Source: Erythrobacter mangrovi (GTDB lineage Bacteria; Pseudomonadota; Alphaproteobacteria; Sphingomonadales; Sphingomonadaceae). Taken from it: a stretch of DNA of 64,000 nucleotides. The stretch covers positions 868,001 to 932,000 of the forward strand of contig NZ_CP053921.1 of NCBI RefSeq assembly GCF_013260645.1, written 5' to 3'. How positions within the stretch are numbered: position 1 is the first letter of the stretch; each line of letters starts with the position of its first letter. The position numbers and the translations under genes were made by a program. Below are positions 30,260 through 39,307 of this stretch, piece by piece. Under the pieces are notes generated by a model. That model did not search any database. It was not told the DNA's origin and was given only the letters and a program-made list of their open reading frames with translations.

Positions 30260-31987
30260 ATGGGGGTTGGTACATTCCGGTATTTGTTCGGGGCCTTGCT
30301 GCTCGCGCTCTGCATGCTCCCGGGCATGCAGGCGCAGGCTGCCGGAGGTGCAAACCTTGGCGAACGCTGCGGAATCACGCTCGACACCCTGCCGACGGCG
30401 CAGGAATTGTCGCGCATTTCCAATTGGCAGTGCCCGGCGCGCTTCGACGTCCAGCCCGACAAGGCCCAGATCATCCGCTTCGACCTGTCGGATCGGGCGG
30501 ACCGTGCGCAACTGCGCCATGCGATCTCCCGAAAGGCCGATTTCGAGCGACTGATTTTCGTCGCGGAGGACATGGACGGCGGCCAGCGCACGATCAGCAA
30601 GAGTTTCGCGGATGGTCGACAGGCCTATCTCGAACGACAGTTCTCCTTGCCGTTGCCGGAAATCACCGAAGAAACCCGCTACCTCTTCGCGATAATGCTC
30701 GGCGGCAGGGAAATCATGCCGCTCGACTACCTCAGGCTGGAAGCCCAATTGCCGGGATCGACGCCTTCGGAGCGCAATGCATTGCTGCTCTATGCGCTCG
30801 TCATCGGCATTCTTGTCATGCCGATCCTTATCGACCTCGGTGTCTTCTACGTCCTGCGCGACCGCTTCAGCCTCTTGCATGCCGGCATGGTGGGCAGCAC
30901 CCTGATCCACCTGGTCACTGTCTCGGGCCTGAATCTTCCGTTCTTCACGCTCAGCCTGCCAATGGCGCGCCTGCTGGGCGTGGCAAGTTTTGGCGCGATC
31001 GTCATTGGCGCCAGCCTGTTCACGGAGTCCTTCCTCGAACGCGAGCACCTGTCGAAACGCGGGCGCCGGGTCTTTTATGGCCACGCCTTCCTGGTGGCGA
31101 TCGCCACTGCCCTGCACGCGCCCCAGTTCCACGCGCTTGGCCGTTTCCCAGCGGACTTCTTCTACATCACCTGCCTTGCCGGGAGCCCTTACTTCGTCTG
31201 GGCGATCGCCAAGGCCTGGCGTGATGGTAGCCGTTCGGCCCGATTCCTGGCTGTCGGCTTTGCCCCGCTGGTAGTCGTTGGGGTAATCCGCACGGGAAGC
31301 CACCTGATCCCCGGCATGCCGACCTATGACGCCGGTACCCTGTTCCTGCTCGGCGGCGCGCTCGAAGTCATGGCCACGACGCTGGGTGTGGCAGACCGCT
31401 TCCTGTCCCTGCGCCGCGAGCGCGATCGCATGCTCGATGAGGCGCAGGCCCTGGCATCGCTGGCCCGACGCGATCCGCTGACCGGAGCACTCAACCGCCG
31501 CGCAATCACCGAGGATTTCGACGGGCTTGTCGCTGAGGGCTACACCGCCTGCATGCTGGTCGATCTCGACAAGTTCAAATCAGTAAACGACGAATATGGC
31601 CACGCCACTGGTGACCGTGTGCTGCAGCTGGCGGCCAGCGCGCTGGGGGAGGATCCAGCGAGCAAGCTGGTCCGCATGGGCGGCGAGGAGTTCCTCTTGC
31701 TGCTGCATGGGGACGATGCCTGCCAGCGCGCCGACGCCCGACGCAGGGCGATCACGGCGAGGGTTCTGGCCGAACTCGACGGCCTCGAACGGCCCATAAC
31801 CGCCAGCGCCGGCTTTCTGGACTTCAAGCCGGTCGCAGGCGAGGCCGACCTCGATTTCGCGATGCTCTACACCCGGGTCGACCAGTTGCTCTATTCCGCC
31901 AAGTGCGAGGGCCGAAACCAGACCGTTTGCGACACGCTCCAACTGTTTGACGCCAAACGCGAAGCTGACGGCGCCGTGGCAGCCTAG
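30260..31987 (+). CDS. membrane-bound diguanylate cyclase (GGDEF protein), first of a tandem pair
   Basis: This roughly 575-residue protein probably makes c-di-GMP. A signal peptide (about residues 1-27) leads to an extracytoplasmic domain to about residue 175, then about seven membrane helices to about residue 385 in a 7TM-sensor layout, a short coiled linker and a GGDEF domain. The active site is GGEEF at 474-478, with RDPLTGALNRRA at the domain start. No RxxD inhibitory site is seen five residues before it, so product inhibition may be absent. ATG 30260 is chosen because it begins the signal peptide; the frame is open further upstream into ald. Confidence 0.87.
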   Translation: MGVGTFRYLFGALLLALCMLPGMQAQAAGGANLGERCGITLDTLPTAQELSRISNWQCPARFDVQPDKAQIIRFDLSDRADRAQLRHAISRKADFERLIFVAEDMDGGQRTISKSFADGRQAYLERQFSLPLPEITEETRYLFAIMLGGREIMPLDYLRLEAQLPGSTPSERNALLLYALVIGILVMPILIDLGVFYVLRDRFSLLHAGMVGSTLIHLVTVSGLNLPFFTLSLPMARLLGVASFGAIVIGASLFTESFLEREHLSKRGRRVFYGHAFLVAIATALHAPQFHALGRFPADFFYITCLAGSPYFVWAIAKAWRDGSRSARFLAVGFAPLVVVGVIRTGSHLIPGMPTYDAGTLFLLGGALEVMATTLGVADRFLSLRRERDRMLDEAQALASLARRDPLTGALNRRAITEDFDGLVAEGYTACMLVDLDKFKSVNDEYGHATGDRVLQLAASALGEDPASKLVRMGGEEFLLLLHGDDACQRADARRRAITARVLAELDGLERPITASAGFLDFKPVAGEADLDFAMLYTRVDQLLYSAKCEGRNQTVCDTLQLFDAKREADGAVAA

Positions 31988-32014
31988 AAGGTCATTCGAG
32001 GGAGCGGCATAATC

Positions 32015-32030
32015 GTTACACGACTGTAAC
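32015..32030. promoter_or_regulatory. dyad between the tandem diguanylate cyclase genes
   Basis: GTTACA-CGAC-TGTAAC is a perfect 6+6 dyad 34 bases before the second cyclase start, inside the 76-base gap between the two genes. Its position suits an operator giving the second gene independent control. No regulator can be named. Confidence 0.35.
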
Positions 32031-32063
32031 CCGTCCTTAAGCCCTAGGCCCTATAGGGGCGGC

Positions 32064-33824
32064 ATGGGGTGGTTAACAGTAACCGTGGCGCATCGCGCCC
32101 TGGCTAAGGCCGTGCTTGCCTTGCTGGCAGGTATGGTGCTGTTCGCGCAGCCCGCGAAAGCGACCGAGGAGTTTGCACCCGGCTCGATCTGCCACACGGC
32201 CGGCCCCGCCTCGCTCGATCACGTGGTGGTCGAACGCGAAGCCGCCCGCTGGATCTGCGAGGACGACAATTACGACTGGAAGAAGCCCCGGGAACTGGTG
32301 CGGATCGACCTGCGCGATCGCTCCGCCGGAGAGCTAAATCCGCGCTTTGCCGAACTTGATCGCCACGAATTCGAACACCTCGCCGTGATCGTCAAAGGCG
32401 TCGACGGATCCAGCGCCACCCGCAATTATACCTTCCGCGAGACCAGCCTCGGGCTTTCGAGCCTTCGCTCGATCATCCCACTGCCAGAACTCCAGGAACA
32501 GGCTTCGTCGGTCGTTTTCGTGATCGATGGCAGCAAGTGGCCCGAGTCATTCGCCAATGCCGAACTCGTCGAGAATGCCTCGATGCCGCCACTCGCCGGA
32601 TATGCGCACCTGCTCGCTGCCCTGATCTGCGGCTTGCTGCTCGCCCCTATGCTGTTCGACTTCGGCTATTTTCGAGCATTGCGCGAGCCGTTCCCGCTCT
32701 TTCACGCGCTGTTCTGCCTTATGGCCTTCGTCCAGACGGCAGCGGTGTCTGGCCTCATCCCGTTGCTCACCCCGATCGACTTCGATACCGAACTGCTGAT
32801 CACCTACTTCAGCGTCGACATCATGATCGCTGCGACGATGCTGTTCGCGAGCAATTTCATCGAACCGGAGTACCTTACCCGGCGCTGTCGCCTGATCCTG
32901 CTGGGGATCGCTGCGGGCGCGTTGATCAACGGTTCATTGACGACATTCAAGCCGCATCTCTTCGGCACGTGGATCGATCACTTCTACTTCGGCAACTACA
33001 TGATCCTCCTTGCCGCCTACTTCCACGTGCTGGGAAGCGGTTGGAGGCAGGGCAGCCGCATGGCGCCATATCTGGTCCTGGGTTTCGCGCCCTTCGCGGG
33101 TATCATGCTGATCCAGTTCACGACCATCTTCATTGCGACCGACGCTTACGGCTTTGACGAGACCTGGCCGCAGAACCTGGCGCTGCTCTTCGAGGTGGTG
33201 GCGACGGCCCTCGCGGTTGCGGATCGCTTCATCTCGATCAAGCGCGAACGCGACCAGGCCGTCAGCGAAGCCCGCTCGCTCGAAGTCCTGAGCGAACGGG
33301 ATGAGCTGACCGGCCTGTTCAACCGCCGCGCCTTGACCTCGCGCTACGCCGATCTGGTGACCGAAGGCTTCCACGCCATGGCATTGCTCGACATCGATCA
33401 CTTCAAGGAAATCAACGATCTCCATGGCCACCCGGTGGGCGACGAAGTGCTCAAGTGCATGGCGGACGCCCTGACCGCGGGGGACGACGAGGACGCGCAG
33501 GTCTTCCGCATCGGTGGCGAGGAATTCCTGCTGCTGTTGCGCGGCAACGATGCGCGCCAGCGGGCAGAAGCGCGGCGCCGTGCACTCACCGCACGCACTT
33601 TCGCCATGATGGAAGGACTCGAGCGGCCGGTTACCGCCAGCATGGGCTTCCTCGACTTCGCAGCCGTGAGCGCGGAACCCAGCGTCGATTTCGGCACCTT
33701 GTACACGCGGGCCGACCAATTGCTCTATGCGGCGAAGTGCGCCGGCCGGAATCGCACGGTCGAAGATCGTCTCGAGCTGTTCATCCCTGCGGAAGACACC
33801 GACGAAGCGATCGCCGCTGCCTAA
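32064..33824 (+). CDS. membrane-bound diguanylate cyclase (GGDEF protein), second of a tandem pair
   Basis: This 586-residue protein has the same plan as its upstream neighbour: signal peptide ending near AKATEE, periplasmic domain, about seven membrane helices (about 185-395), linker and GGDEF domain with RDELTGLFNRRA and GGEEF at 484-488. It also lacks an RxxD inhibitory site. The shared layout and C-terminal YTRADQLLYAAKCAGRNRTV-like ending indicate an old tandem duplication with diverged sensor halves. AGGGG lies about 5 bases before ATG 32064. Confidence 0.87.
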   Translation: MGWLTVTVAHRALAKAVLALLAGMVLFAQPAKATEEFAPGSICHTAGPASLDHVVVEREAARWICEDDNYDWKKPRELVRIDLRDRSAGELNPRFAELDRHEFEHLAVIVKGVDGSSATRNYTFRETSLGLSSLRSIIPLPELQEQASSVVFVIDGSKWPESFANAELVENASMPPLAGYAHLLAALICGLLLAPMLFDFGYFRALREPFPLFHALFCLMAFVQTAAVSGLIPLLTPIDFDTELLITYFSVDIMIAATMLFASNFIEPEYLTRRCRLILLGIAAGALINGSLTTFKPHLFGTWIDHFYFGNYMILLAAYFHVLGSGWRQGSRMAPYLVLGFAPFAGIMLIQFTTIFIATDAYGFDETWPQNLALLFEVVATALAVADRFISIKRERDQAVSEARSLEVLSERDELTGLFNRRALTSRYADLVTEGFHAMALLDIDHFKEINDLHGHPVGDEVLKCMADALTAGDDEDAQVFRIGGEEFLLLLRGNDARQRAEARRRALTARTFAMMEGLERPVTASMGFLDFAAVSAEPSVDFGTLYTRADQLLYAAKCAGRNRTVEDRLELFIPAEDTDEAIAAA

Positions 33825-33833
33825 AGGCGTGGA

Positions 33834-34226
33834 TTATGCAAAGGGTTCGAGCACCTCCGCCCGGACCCGCACCAGCCGGCCACTACCGCGATCGAGCATC
33901 GCCCAGGTCGTCGCGGCGGACACGATCACCTTGCCGCTGGCATCGCGAAAGTCGACCCGGCGTATCGAGGTTGCCCCGCGCGGCGCACCCTCGATCCAGG
34001 TATCCCCGGTAACGCTCTCGCCCTGATCGATATTGCCACGATAATCGATCTCGTGCCGGGTCACGACCCAGAAGAAGGCCTCGCGATCCTCCGGCCTCGC
34101 GACCGAATCCCAATGCGCGGTAGCCATATCCTGGATCCACTGGACCCAGACGGCATTGTTGACGTGGCCAAGCTCGTCGATGTGTTCCGCCTGCGCGGTG
34201 AAGACACGGGTGAAGTGGTTGCTCAT
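33834..34226 (-). CDS. hotdog-fold acyl-CoA thioesterase
   Basis: This 130-residue protein belongs to the 4-hydroxybenzoyl-CoA thioesterase/YbgC-like group that hydrolyses acyl-CoA thioesters. The diagnostic N-terminal motif is DELGHVNNAVWVQWIQD, with the likely catalytic Asp at its start, followed by WVVTRHEIDYRG. The substrate is unknown. It lies 10 bases past the end of oligopeptidase B on the same strand and is probably co-transcribed with it. Confidence 0.85.
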   Translation of the reverse strand: MSNHFTRVFTAQAEHIDELGHVNNAVWVQWIQDMATAHWDSVARPEDREAFFWVVTRHEIDYRGNIDQGESVTGDTWIEGAPRGATSIRRVDFRDASGKVIVSAATTWAMLDRGSGRLVRVRAEVLEPFA

Positions 34227-34236
34227 CGCTTCGCCC

Positions 34237-36324
34237 TTACCGCGCTGTCGCCTGAAGTCGATCGGCCATCCCGAACTGCCACAAGATGAAGGCTACTTCT
34301 TCCGCGACTTCGCGGATCGACTCGAACCGGCCCGACTTACCGCCATGGCCGGCACCCATATTGGTCTTGAGCAGCAGTTCGTTGCCGTCGGTCTTGAACT
34401 CGCGCAATTTGGCAACCCACTTGGCGGGCTCCCAATAGGTCACGCGCGGGTCGTTGAGCCCGGCAGTCACCAGTATCGGCGGATAATCCTGTGCCGCCAC
34501 CTGGTCGTAAGGCGAATAGGCAAGGATCTGCGCGAAGGCCCGCTTGGAAGTGATCGGATTGCCCCATTCGGGCCATTCGCCCGGGGTCAGCGGCAAGTCA
34601 CCGTCGAGCATGGTTGCAAGCACGTCGACGAAGGGGACATGCGCCACTATTGCGCCCCACAGATCGGGATCGGTGTTGGCGACCACGCCCATCAGTTCGC
34701 CTCCGGCCGAACCACCCGAAATGCTGATGCGGCCCTTGGCGGTGTAACCCTTGGTCACCAGCCCCTTGGCGACATCGACGAAGTCATTGAAGGTATTGGT
34801 CCGCTCCTCCAGCTTGCCGGCAAGGTACCATTTACGCCCCAGGTCATCGCCGCCGCGGATATGCGCGATGGCATAGGCGAAACCGCGATCGACCAGGCTC
34901 AGCCGCGTGGTCGAGAACCCCGGCGGGATGGCGATGCCGTAGGCACCATAGGCATAGAGGTGCAGCGGTCCGCCCGGCTCGCGATCCTTGCGCATGACCA
35001 CACTAACGGGGACCTTGGTCCCGTCGCGTACTTCGATCTCGAGCCGCTCGGTAACATAGAGCGAGGGGTCGTACCCGCTCGGGATTTCCTGTTGCTTGAG
35101 CAGCTCGAGTTCGCCGCTCGCAACGTGATAGTCATAGACAGAGTCCGGCGTGACCATGCTCTGGTATGAAAGCCGCAGCTTGTCCTGATGGTATTCGGGA
35201 TTGTTGGTCAGGCCGGTGGTATAGCTCGGCTCGGCGAAGGCGATCGGCTTGACCAGGCTGGGATCGTCGTAGGAACGGAGCTGGATCTGGTCGAGGCCAC
35301 CCAGCCGCCCTTCGGTCACATAGAAATCGCGGTAGAGTTCGAAACCGTCGAGATAGAATTCATCCGAACCCTCGATCAGCGTAGTCCACTCCCCCGGATT
35401 GGTGAGAGGCGCGGTGGCGAGGCGGAAATTGACGTGATCGTCGTTGGTGTGGATCCACACCACACCGTCGCGCAGATCGACGTCATATTCGACGCCTTTC
35501 TGGCGCGGCTTCACCAGCAAGGGCTCCGCAGTGGGATCGGCCACGGGAACCAGCCGCACTTCCGAGGTCTCGTTGTCTCCGGTCGAGATGACCAACCAGT
35601 CTTCCTGTGCCGACAGGCCTGCCCCCACGCGAAAGCCCTCGTCCTCGGTCTCGCGGTATAGCTCGACATCGTTATCGAGCGGCGTGCCGAGCACGTGGAG
35701 TGTCGCATCATGGACGCGCCAGTTCTCATCGGCGAGCCCATAGACCACCGCCGTATCGCCTTTCACCCACACCAAGTCCGACAATGTCCCGGGAATCTCG
35801 TCGGAAAAGTGCTCGCCCGTCGCGATCACCTTGAAGCGCGCGGTGAACCGTTCCGACCCGTTGGTATCGACCGAATAGGCCAGCAGCTCGGCATTGTCGG
35901 AGATCGAGAAGGTGCCGAGGCGGAAATACTCGTGCCCTTCGGCCAGCGCATTCTCGTCGAGGATCAGCTGTGCATCGCCGCCACCCACGGGCTTGCGGTA
36001 ATACTTGCGATACTCCGCGCCTTCTTCGAATTCCGACCAATAGAGCCAGTCGCCCCGGCGCTGCGGGACCGTCGAATCGTCTTCCTTGATGCGCGCCCGC
36101 ATCTCCTTGAACAGCGCATCCACCAGCGGTTTGTGCGGTTCCATCCGCGTTTCGAACCAGGCATTCTCCGCTTCTAGATGGGCCAGCACATCCTCATCGG
36201 TCACCTCGGGATAGCCGGGATCGCGCAGCCAGGCATAGGGATCGGTGATGGTGATCCCGTGATGCGAATAGGAAAACTCGCGCTTTTCGGCCTTGGGCGG
36301 GGCGGCAGGGCGGCTCGTCGAAAT
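34237..36324 (-). CDS. ptrB: oligopeptidase B-like serine peptidase (S9A), apparent ATT start
   Basis: This prolyl-oligopeptidase-family enzyme cleaves short peptides, in oligopeptidase B after Arg or Lys. A beta-propeller forms the first two thirds. The catalytic triad is Ser539 (SGGSAGGE), Asp625 (AGLNDPRV) and His660 (GAGHGGKSGRF), numbered from the proposed start. The conserved N-terminal ITITDPYAWLRDP lies upstream of GTG 36204, so that start would truncate the fold. The frame contains no ATG, GTG or TTG between the stop at 36391 and 36204. ATT at 36322-36324 has AAGGAG exactly 7 bases upstream and gives 695 residues, the usual family length. Confidence 0.88.
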   Translation of the reverse strand: MSTSRPAAPPKAEKREFSYSHHGITITDPYAWLRDPGYPEVTDEDVLAHLEAENAWFETRMEPHKPLVDALFKEMRARIKEDDSTVPQRRGDWLYWSEFEEGAEYRKYYRKPVGGGDAQLILDENALAEGHEYFRLGTFSISDNAELLAYSVDTNGSERFTARFKVIATGEHFSDEIPGTLSDLVWVKGDTAVVYGLADENWRVHDATLHVLGTPLDNDVELYRETEDEGFRVGAGLSAQEDWLVISTGDNETSEVRLVPVADPTAEPLLVKPRQKGVEYDVDLRDGVVWIHTNDDHVNFRLATAPLTNPGEWTTLIEGSDEFYLDGFELYRDFYVTEGRLGGLDQIQLRSYDDPSLVKPIAFAEPSYTTGLTNNPEYHQDKLRLSYQSMVTPDSVYDYHVASGELELLKQQEIPSGYDPSLYVTERLEIEVRDGTKVPVSVVMRKDREPGGPLHLYAYGAYGIAIPPGFSTTRLSLVDRGFAYAIAHIRGGDDLGRKWYLAGKLEERTNTFNDFVDVAKGLVTKGYTAKGRISISGGSAGGELMGVVANTDPDLWGAIVAHVPFVDVLATMLDGDLPLTPGEWPEWGNPITSKRAFAQILAYSPYDQVAAQDYPPILVTAGLNDPRVTYWEPAKWVAKLREFKTDGNELLLKTNMGAGHGGKSGRFESIREVAEEVAFILWQFGMADRLQATAR

Positions 36325-36463
36325 GGGACAACTCCTTGTCGGGGGAACGGGTGGAAATGGGTGCCAGAGCGGCCTAAGTGGAGCGCATGACTATGCGCGC
36401 CAAGGGTGCGCGGCAAGCGCCGGGATACGAAACCACCGGCCCACAGGACAAAAGGACCCCGCG

Positions 36464-38266
36464 ATGTTGATGCAGACCCACGAAGCCCGACTTGACGGAT
36501 TGCGCAAGGAGCTGGCGAAGCGCGGGCTGGACGGCTTCGTCATCCCGATTTCTGACGAGCACATGAGCGAATATGTCGGCTCCTACGCCCAGCGGCTCAA
36601 ATGGCTGACCGGCTTCGGCGGGAGCGCAGGTAGCGCCGTGGTGCTCAAGGACAAGGCGGCGATGTTCACCGATGGCCGCTACACCGTGCAGGTGCGCGAT
36701 CAGGTCGACGGCAAGCTTTACGATTACGAGGACGTCCCCACGACCAGCCCCGCCAAGTGGATCGCCGAGAACGCCGCCCAAGGGTCCCGGATCGGCTATG
36801 ACGCATGGCTCCACGGCATCGATTGGGCCGAAACGGCCAGCAAGCAGTTTGCCAAGAAGGGGATCGAGCTGGTTCCGGTCGACGGAAACCCGATCGACGC
36901 CATCTGGGACGACCGCCCACAACCCTCGCTCAACGCGGCGACACCGCACGACGAGAAGTTGGCGGGTCGATCGAGTGCGGAGAAGCGCGCCGAGGTGGCC
37001 GACTGGCTTAAGCGCGAAGGCTATGACGCAACGGTTATCACCGCGCTCGATTCGGTTGCCTGGCTGCTCAACATGCGCGGTACCGATGTCGACAGCACGC
37101 CGGTGGCCCTGTCCTATGTGCTGGCCCATGCCGATGGCACGGCCGAGCTCTTCATCGCGCCAGAGAAGGTTACGCCGGAGCTTGCCCAGCACCTCGGTAA
37201 TGCCGTGACCGTGCGCCCGCGCGACCAGTTCCTCCCGGCGCTCGCCAGCTTCGCTGGGAAGACGGTCGCGGTCGATCCGCAACACGCCGTGGCGGGGATT
37301 TTCCACGCCCTGGAGTCGGGCGGTGCCAAGGTTGTGCGCGAAGGCGATCCCACCGTGCTGCCCAAGGCCATCAAGAACGCCGCCGAACAGCAGGGCCAGC
37401 GCGATGCGCAGGCGCGCGACGGGGCGGCGGTCGCCCGTTTCCTGCGCTGGCTCGAGATCGAGACCCCCAAGGGCGGGATCGATGAACTCACCGCCGCCGC
37501 CAGGCTGCTCGAGTTCCGGCAAGCAGGCGGCGTGCTGCGCGATTGTTCCTTCGACACGATCAGCGCAGCCGGGCCACACGCTGCCCTGCCGCACTATAAG
37601 GTCGACGAAGACAGCAACATCCCGATCCCGCCATCCTCGATCTACCTGGTCGATTCAGGCGGGCAATATGCCGACGGCACCACCGACATCACCCGTACCG
37701 TGTGGGTTGGCCCGGGTGAGCCGACGGCCGAGATGATCGAGCGCAACACGCGCGTGCTCAAGGGCCACATCCAGCTCGCCATGCAGACCTTTCCCCAGGG
37801 CACGACTGGCGGCGCGCTCGATGCGCTGGCGCGGATGCACCTGTGGGCCGGCGGGGTCGATTTCAATCACGGCACCGGCCACGGCGTCGGCAGCTATCTC
37901 TCGGTGCACGAGGGACCGCAGCGGATTGCCAAGCCCAACGGTCCCTATCCAGGCAGCGGAACAGAGCTTCGCGCAGGGATGATCCTTTCGAACGAGCCCG
38001 GCTACTACAAGGCGGGCCACTACGGCATCCGGATCGAGAACCTCGTGCTGGTAGTCCCGGCGCAGATCGAAAGCGAAGGCGACTACCTCGCTTTCGAGAC
38101 GCTGACGTTCGTGCCGCTCGACCGCAGGCTGGTCGACAAGGGCATGCTGTCCGAGGCGGAAATCGGCTGGTGGAACCGCTACCATGCCAAGGTTCGCGAG
38201 ATCCTCGCGCCGCAACTCGAAGGTGAGGACCTGGCCTGGCTTACCCGCGAGTGTGCACCCTTGTAG
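36464..38266 (+). CDS. aminopeptidase P family protein (Xaa-Pro aminopeptidase)
   Basis: This 600-residue metalloenzyme removes an N-terminal residue before proline. It has two creatinase-like N-terminal domains and a C-terminal pita-bread domain, as in the long, three-domain type. Metal ligands are visible: two Asp in LVDSGGQYADGTTDITR, His in NHGTGHGVG, and Glu in LSNEPGYY and RIENL. AAAGGA precedes ATG 36464; a second ATG six bases on is possible. It is divergent from oligopeptidase B and may share peptide turnover with it. Confidence 0.92.
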   Translation: MLMQTHEARLDGLRKELAKRGLDGFVIPISDEHMSEYVGSYAQRLKWLTGFGGSAGSAVVLKDKAAMFTDGRYTVQVRDQVDGKLYDYEDVPTTSPAKWIAENAAQGSRIGYDAWLHGIDWAETASKQFAKKGIELVPVDGNPIDAIWDDRPQPSLNAATPHDEKLAGRSSAEKRAEVADWLKREGYDATVITALDSVAWLLNMRGTDVDSTPVALSYVLAHADGTAELFIAPEKVTPELAQHLGNAVTVRPRDQFLPALASFAGKTVAVDPQHAVAGIFHALESGGAKVVREGDPTVLPKAIKNAAEQQGQRDAQARDGAAVARFLRWLEIETPKGGIDELTAAARLLEFRQAGGVLRDCSFDTISAAGPHAALPHYKVDEDSNIPIPPSSIYLVDSGGQYADGTTDITRTVWVGPGEPTAEMIERNTRVLKGHIQLAMQTFPQGTTGGALDALARMHLWAGGVDFNHGTGHGVGSYLSVHEGPQRIAKPNGPYPGSGTELRAGMILSNEPGYYKAGHYGIRIENLVLVVPAQIESEGDYLAFETLTFVPLDRRLVDKGMLSEAEIGWWNRYHAKVREILAPQLEGEDLAWLTRECAPL

Positions 38267-38326
38267 CGCAGCGTTTGTTCTTGTAATGTTCTCATTAGCG
38301 CGATTCGCGTCACAAGGAGCATGAAC

Positions 38327-38722
38327 ATGATTGGTTACGTCACCCTGGGTACCAACGACCTCGCGCGTGCCGCGAAATTCTACGACTTGATCGCCGGCGA
38401 GCTGGGGATCGGTCGGATGATGGAGTTCGACACCTTCATTGCCTGGGGCGAGCCGGGCGGCGGGGCCGGTATCGGCCTGACCAAGCCCTTCGACGGCAAT
38501 GCCGCCACGGTGGGGAACGGCGTGATGGTCGCCTTCGAGGCGAAGGACCGCGACCAGGTCCAGCGGATCTATGACATCGCTCTCGCCAATGGCGGCAGCG
38601 ACGAGGGTGCACCCGGCCCGCGCGGCGAGCCCGACGCGAACGGCATGGTCTTCTACGCCGGCTATTTCCGCGATCCCGACGGCAACAAGCTCAACGCCTT
38701 CCTGATGGACAAGGTGTCCTGA
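38327..38722 (+). CDS. VOC (glyoxalase/bleomycin-resistance fold) family protein
   Basis: This 131-residue protein has the vicinal-oxygen-chelate fold, with MIGYVTLGTNDLARAAKFYD at the start and FYAGYFRDPDGNKLNAF at the end. Such proteins bind a metal and act as dioxygenases, isomerases or resistance proteins; the substrate is unknown. ATG 38327 is better than ATG 38321 because AAGGAG is 7 bases from the former and only 1 from the latter. Its stop overlaps the start of the cupin gene (TGATG). Confidence 0.83.
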   Translation: MIGYVTLGTNDLARAAKFYDLIAGELGIGRMMEFDTFIAWGEPGGGAGIGLTKPFDGNAATVGNGVMVAFEAKDRDQVQRIYDIALANGGSDEGAPGPRGEPDANGMVFYAGYFRDPDGNKLNAFLMDKVS

Positions 38723-39120
38723 TGGAACGTCCGCGCCGACTGGCCGAGTGCTTCGTGCACCTCGGTCTCGGCGCGACGGTCATACCGCAACCGCCCTTCG
38801 ACGGGATGGCATGGTACGAGGCCTATGGTGCCCGTCACGACGGCGACGGCCGCGAAGGGCGGCTGGTCAGCCAGCATACCTTCACCGAACACTGGCCCAG
38901 CTGGGAGATGCACCCCCATGGCGACGAACTGGTGGTGTGCATTGCCGGGCGGATGGAGCTGACACAGGAATTTCCCGACGGCCATCGGGCCACGATTGCG
39001 CTCGAAGCCGGCGACTATGCAATCAACCCGCCTGGCGTGTGGCATATCGCGGATATTGCCGACTGCGCGACGGCGATCTTCATCACTGCCGGGGAAGGCA
39101 CGGAACACCGCCCGCGCTAA
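38722..39120 (+). CDS. cupin domain protein
   Basis: This 132-residue protein has the cupin beta-barrel pattern. HPHGDELVVCIAGRMEL is motif 1, and GDYAINPPGVWHIADI is motif 2 with its metal-type His. The specific role is not readable. The start overlaps the stop of the VOC gene by one base, so the pair is coupled. Confidence 0.8.
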   Translation: MERPRRLAECFVHLGLGATVIPQPPFDGMAWYEAYGARHDGDGREGRLVSQHTFTEHWPSWEMHPHGDELVVCIAGRMELTQEFPDGHRATIALEAGDYAINPPGVWHIADIADCATAIFITAGEGTEHRPR

Positions 39121-39226
39121 TCGGCTTGCACTTGGCTGAACGGCTGTCGCTGCGCGTTACAAGCTGATACAATTCACTGTCCGTCCGGGATAATGCTGCG
39201 ACATTACGGGCATAGGAGAGACACAC

Positions 39227-39280
39227 GAGCTGCGACGGGCACCTGGTCTCCCTCCCCCACAAACCCGACCGTCGCAGCTC
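39227..39280 (+). promoter_or_regulatory. long inverted repeat in the leader of the EF-hand gene
   Basis: Perfect 12-base arms (39227-39238 and 39269-39280) flank a 30-base pyrimidine-rich loop, 28 bases before the EF-hand start. In RNA it would fold into a stem-loop upstream of the ribosome-binding region. The remaining part of the 187-base gap holds no gene. Confidence 0.5.
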
Positions 39281-39307
39281 ACCCGATCAACGATACGGAG
39301 TGTAGCA

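Noticed and set aside
36202..36204. GTG as start of oligopeptidase B
   Set aside because: It removes the conserved DPYAWLRDP segment and has no ribosome-binding site, unlike ATT 36324.
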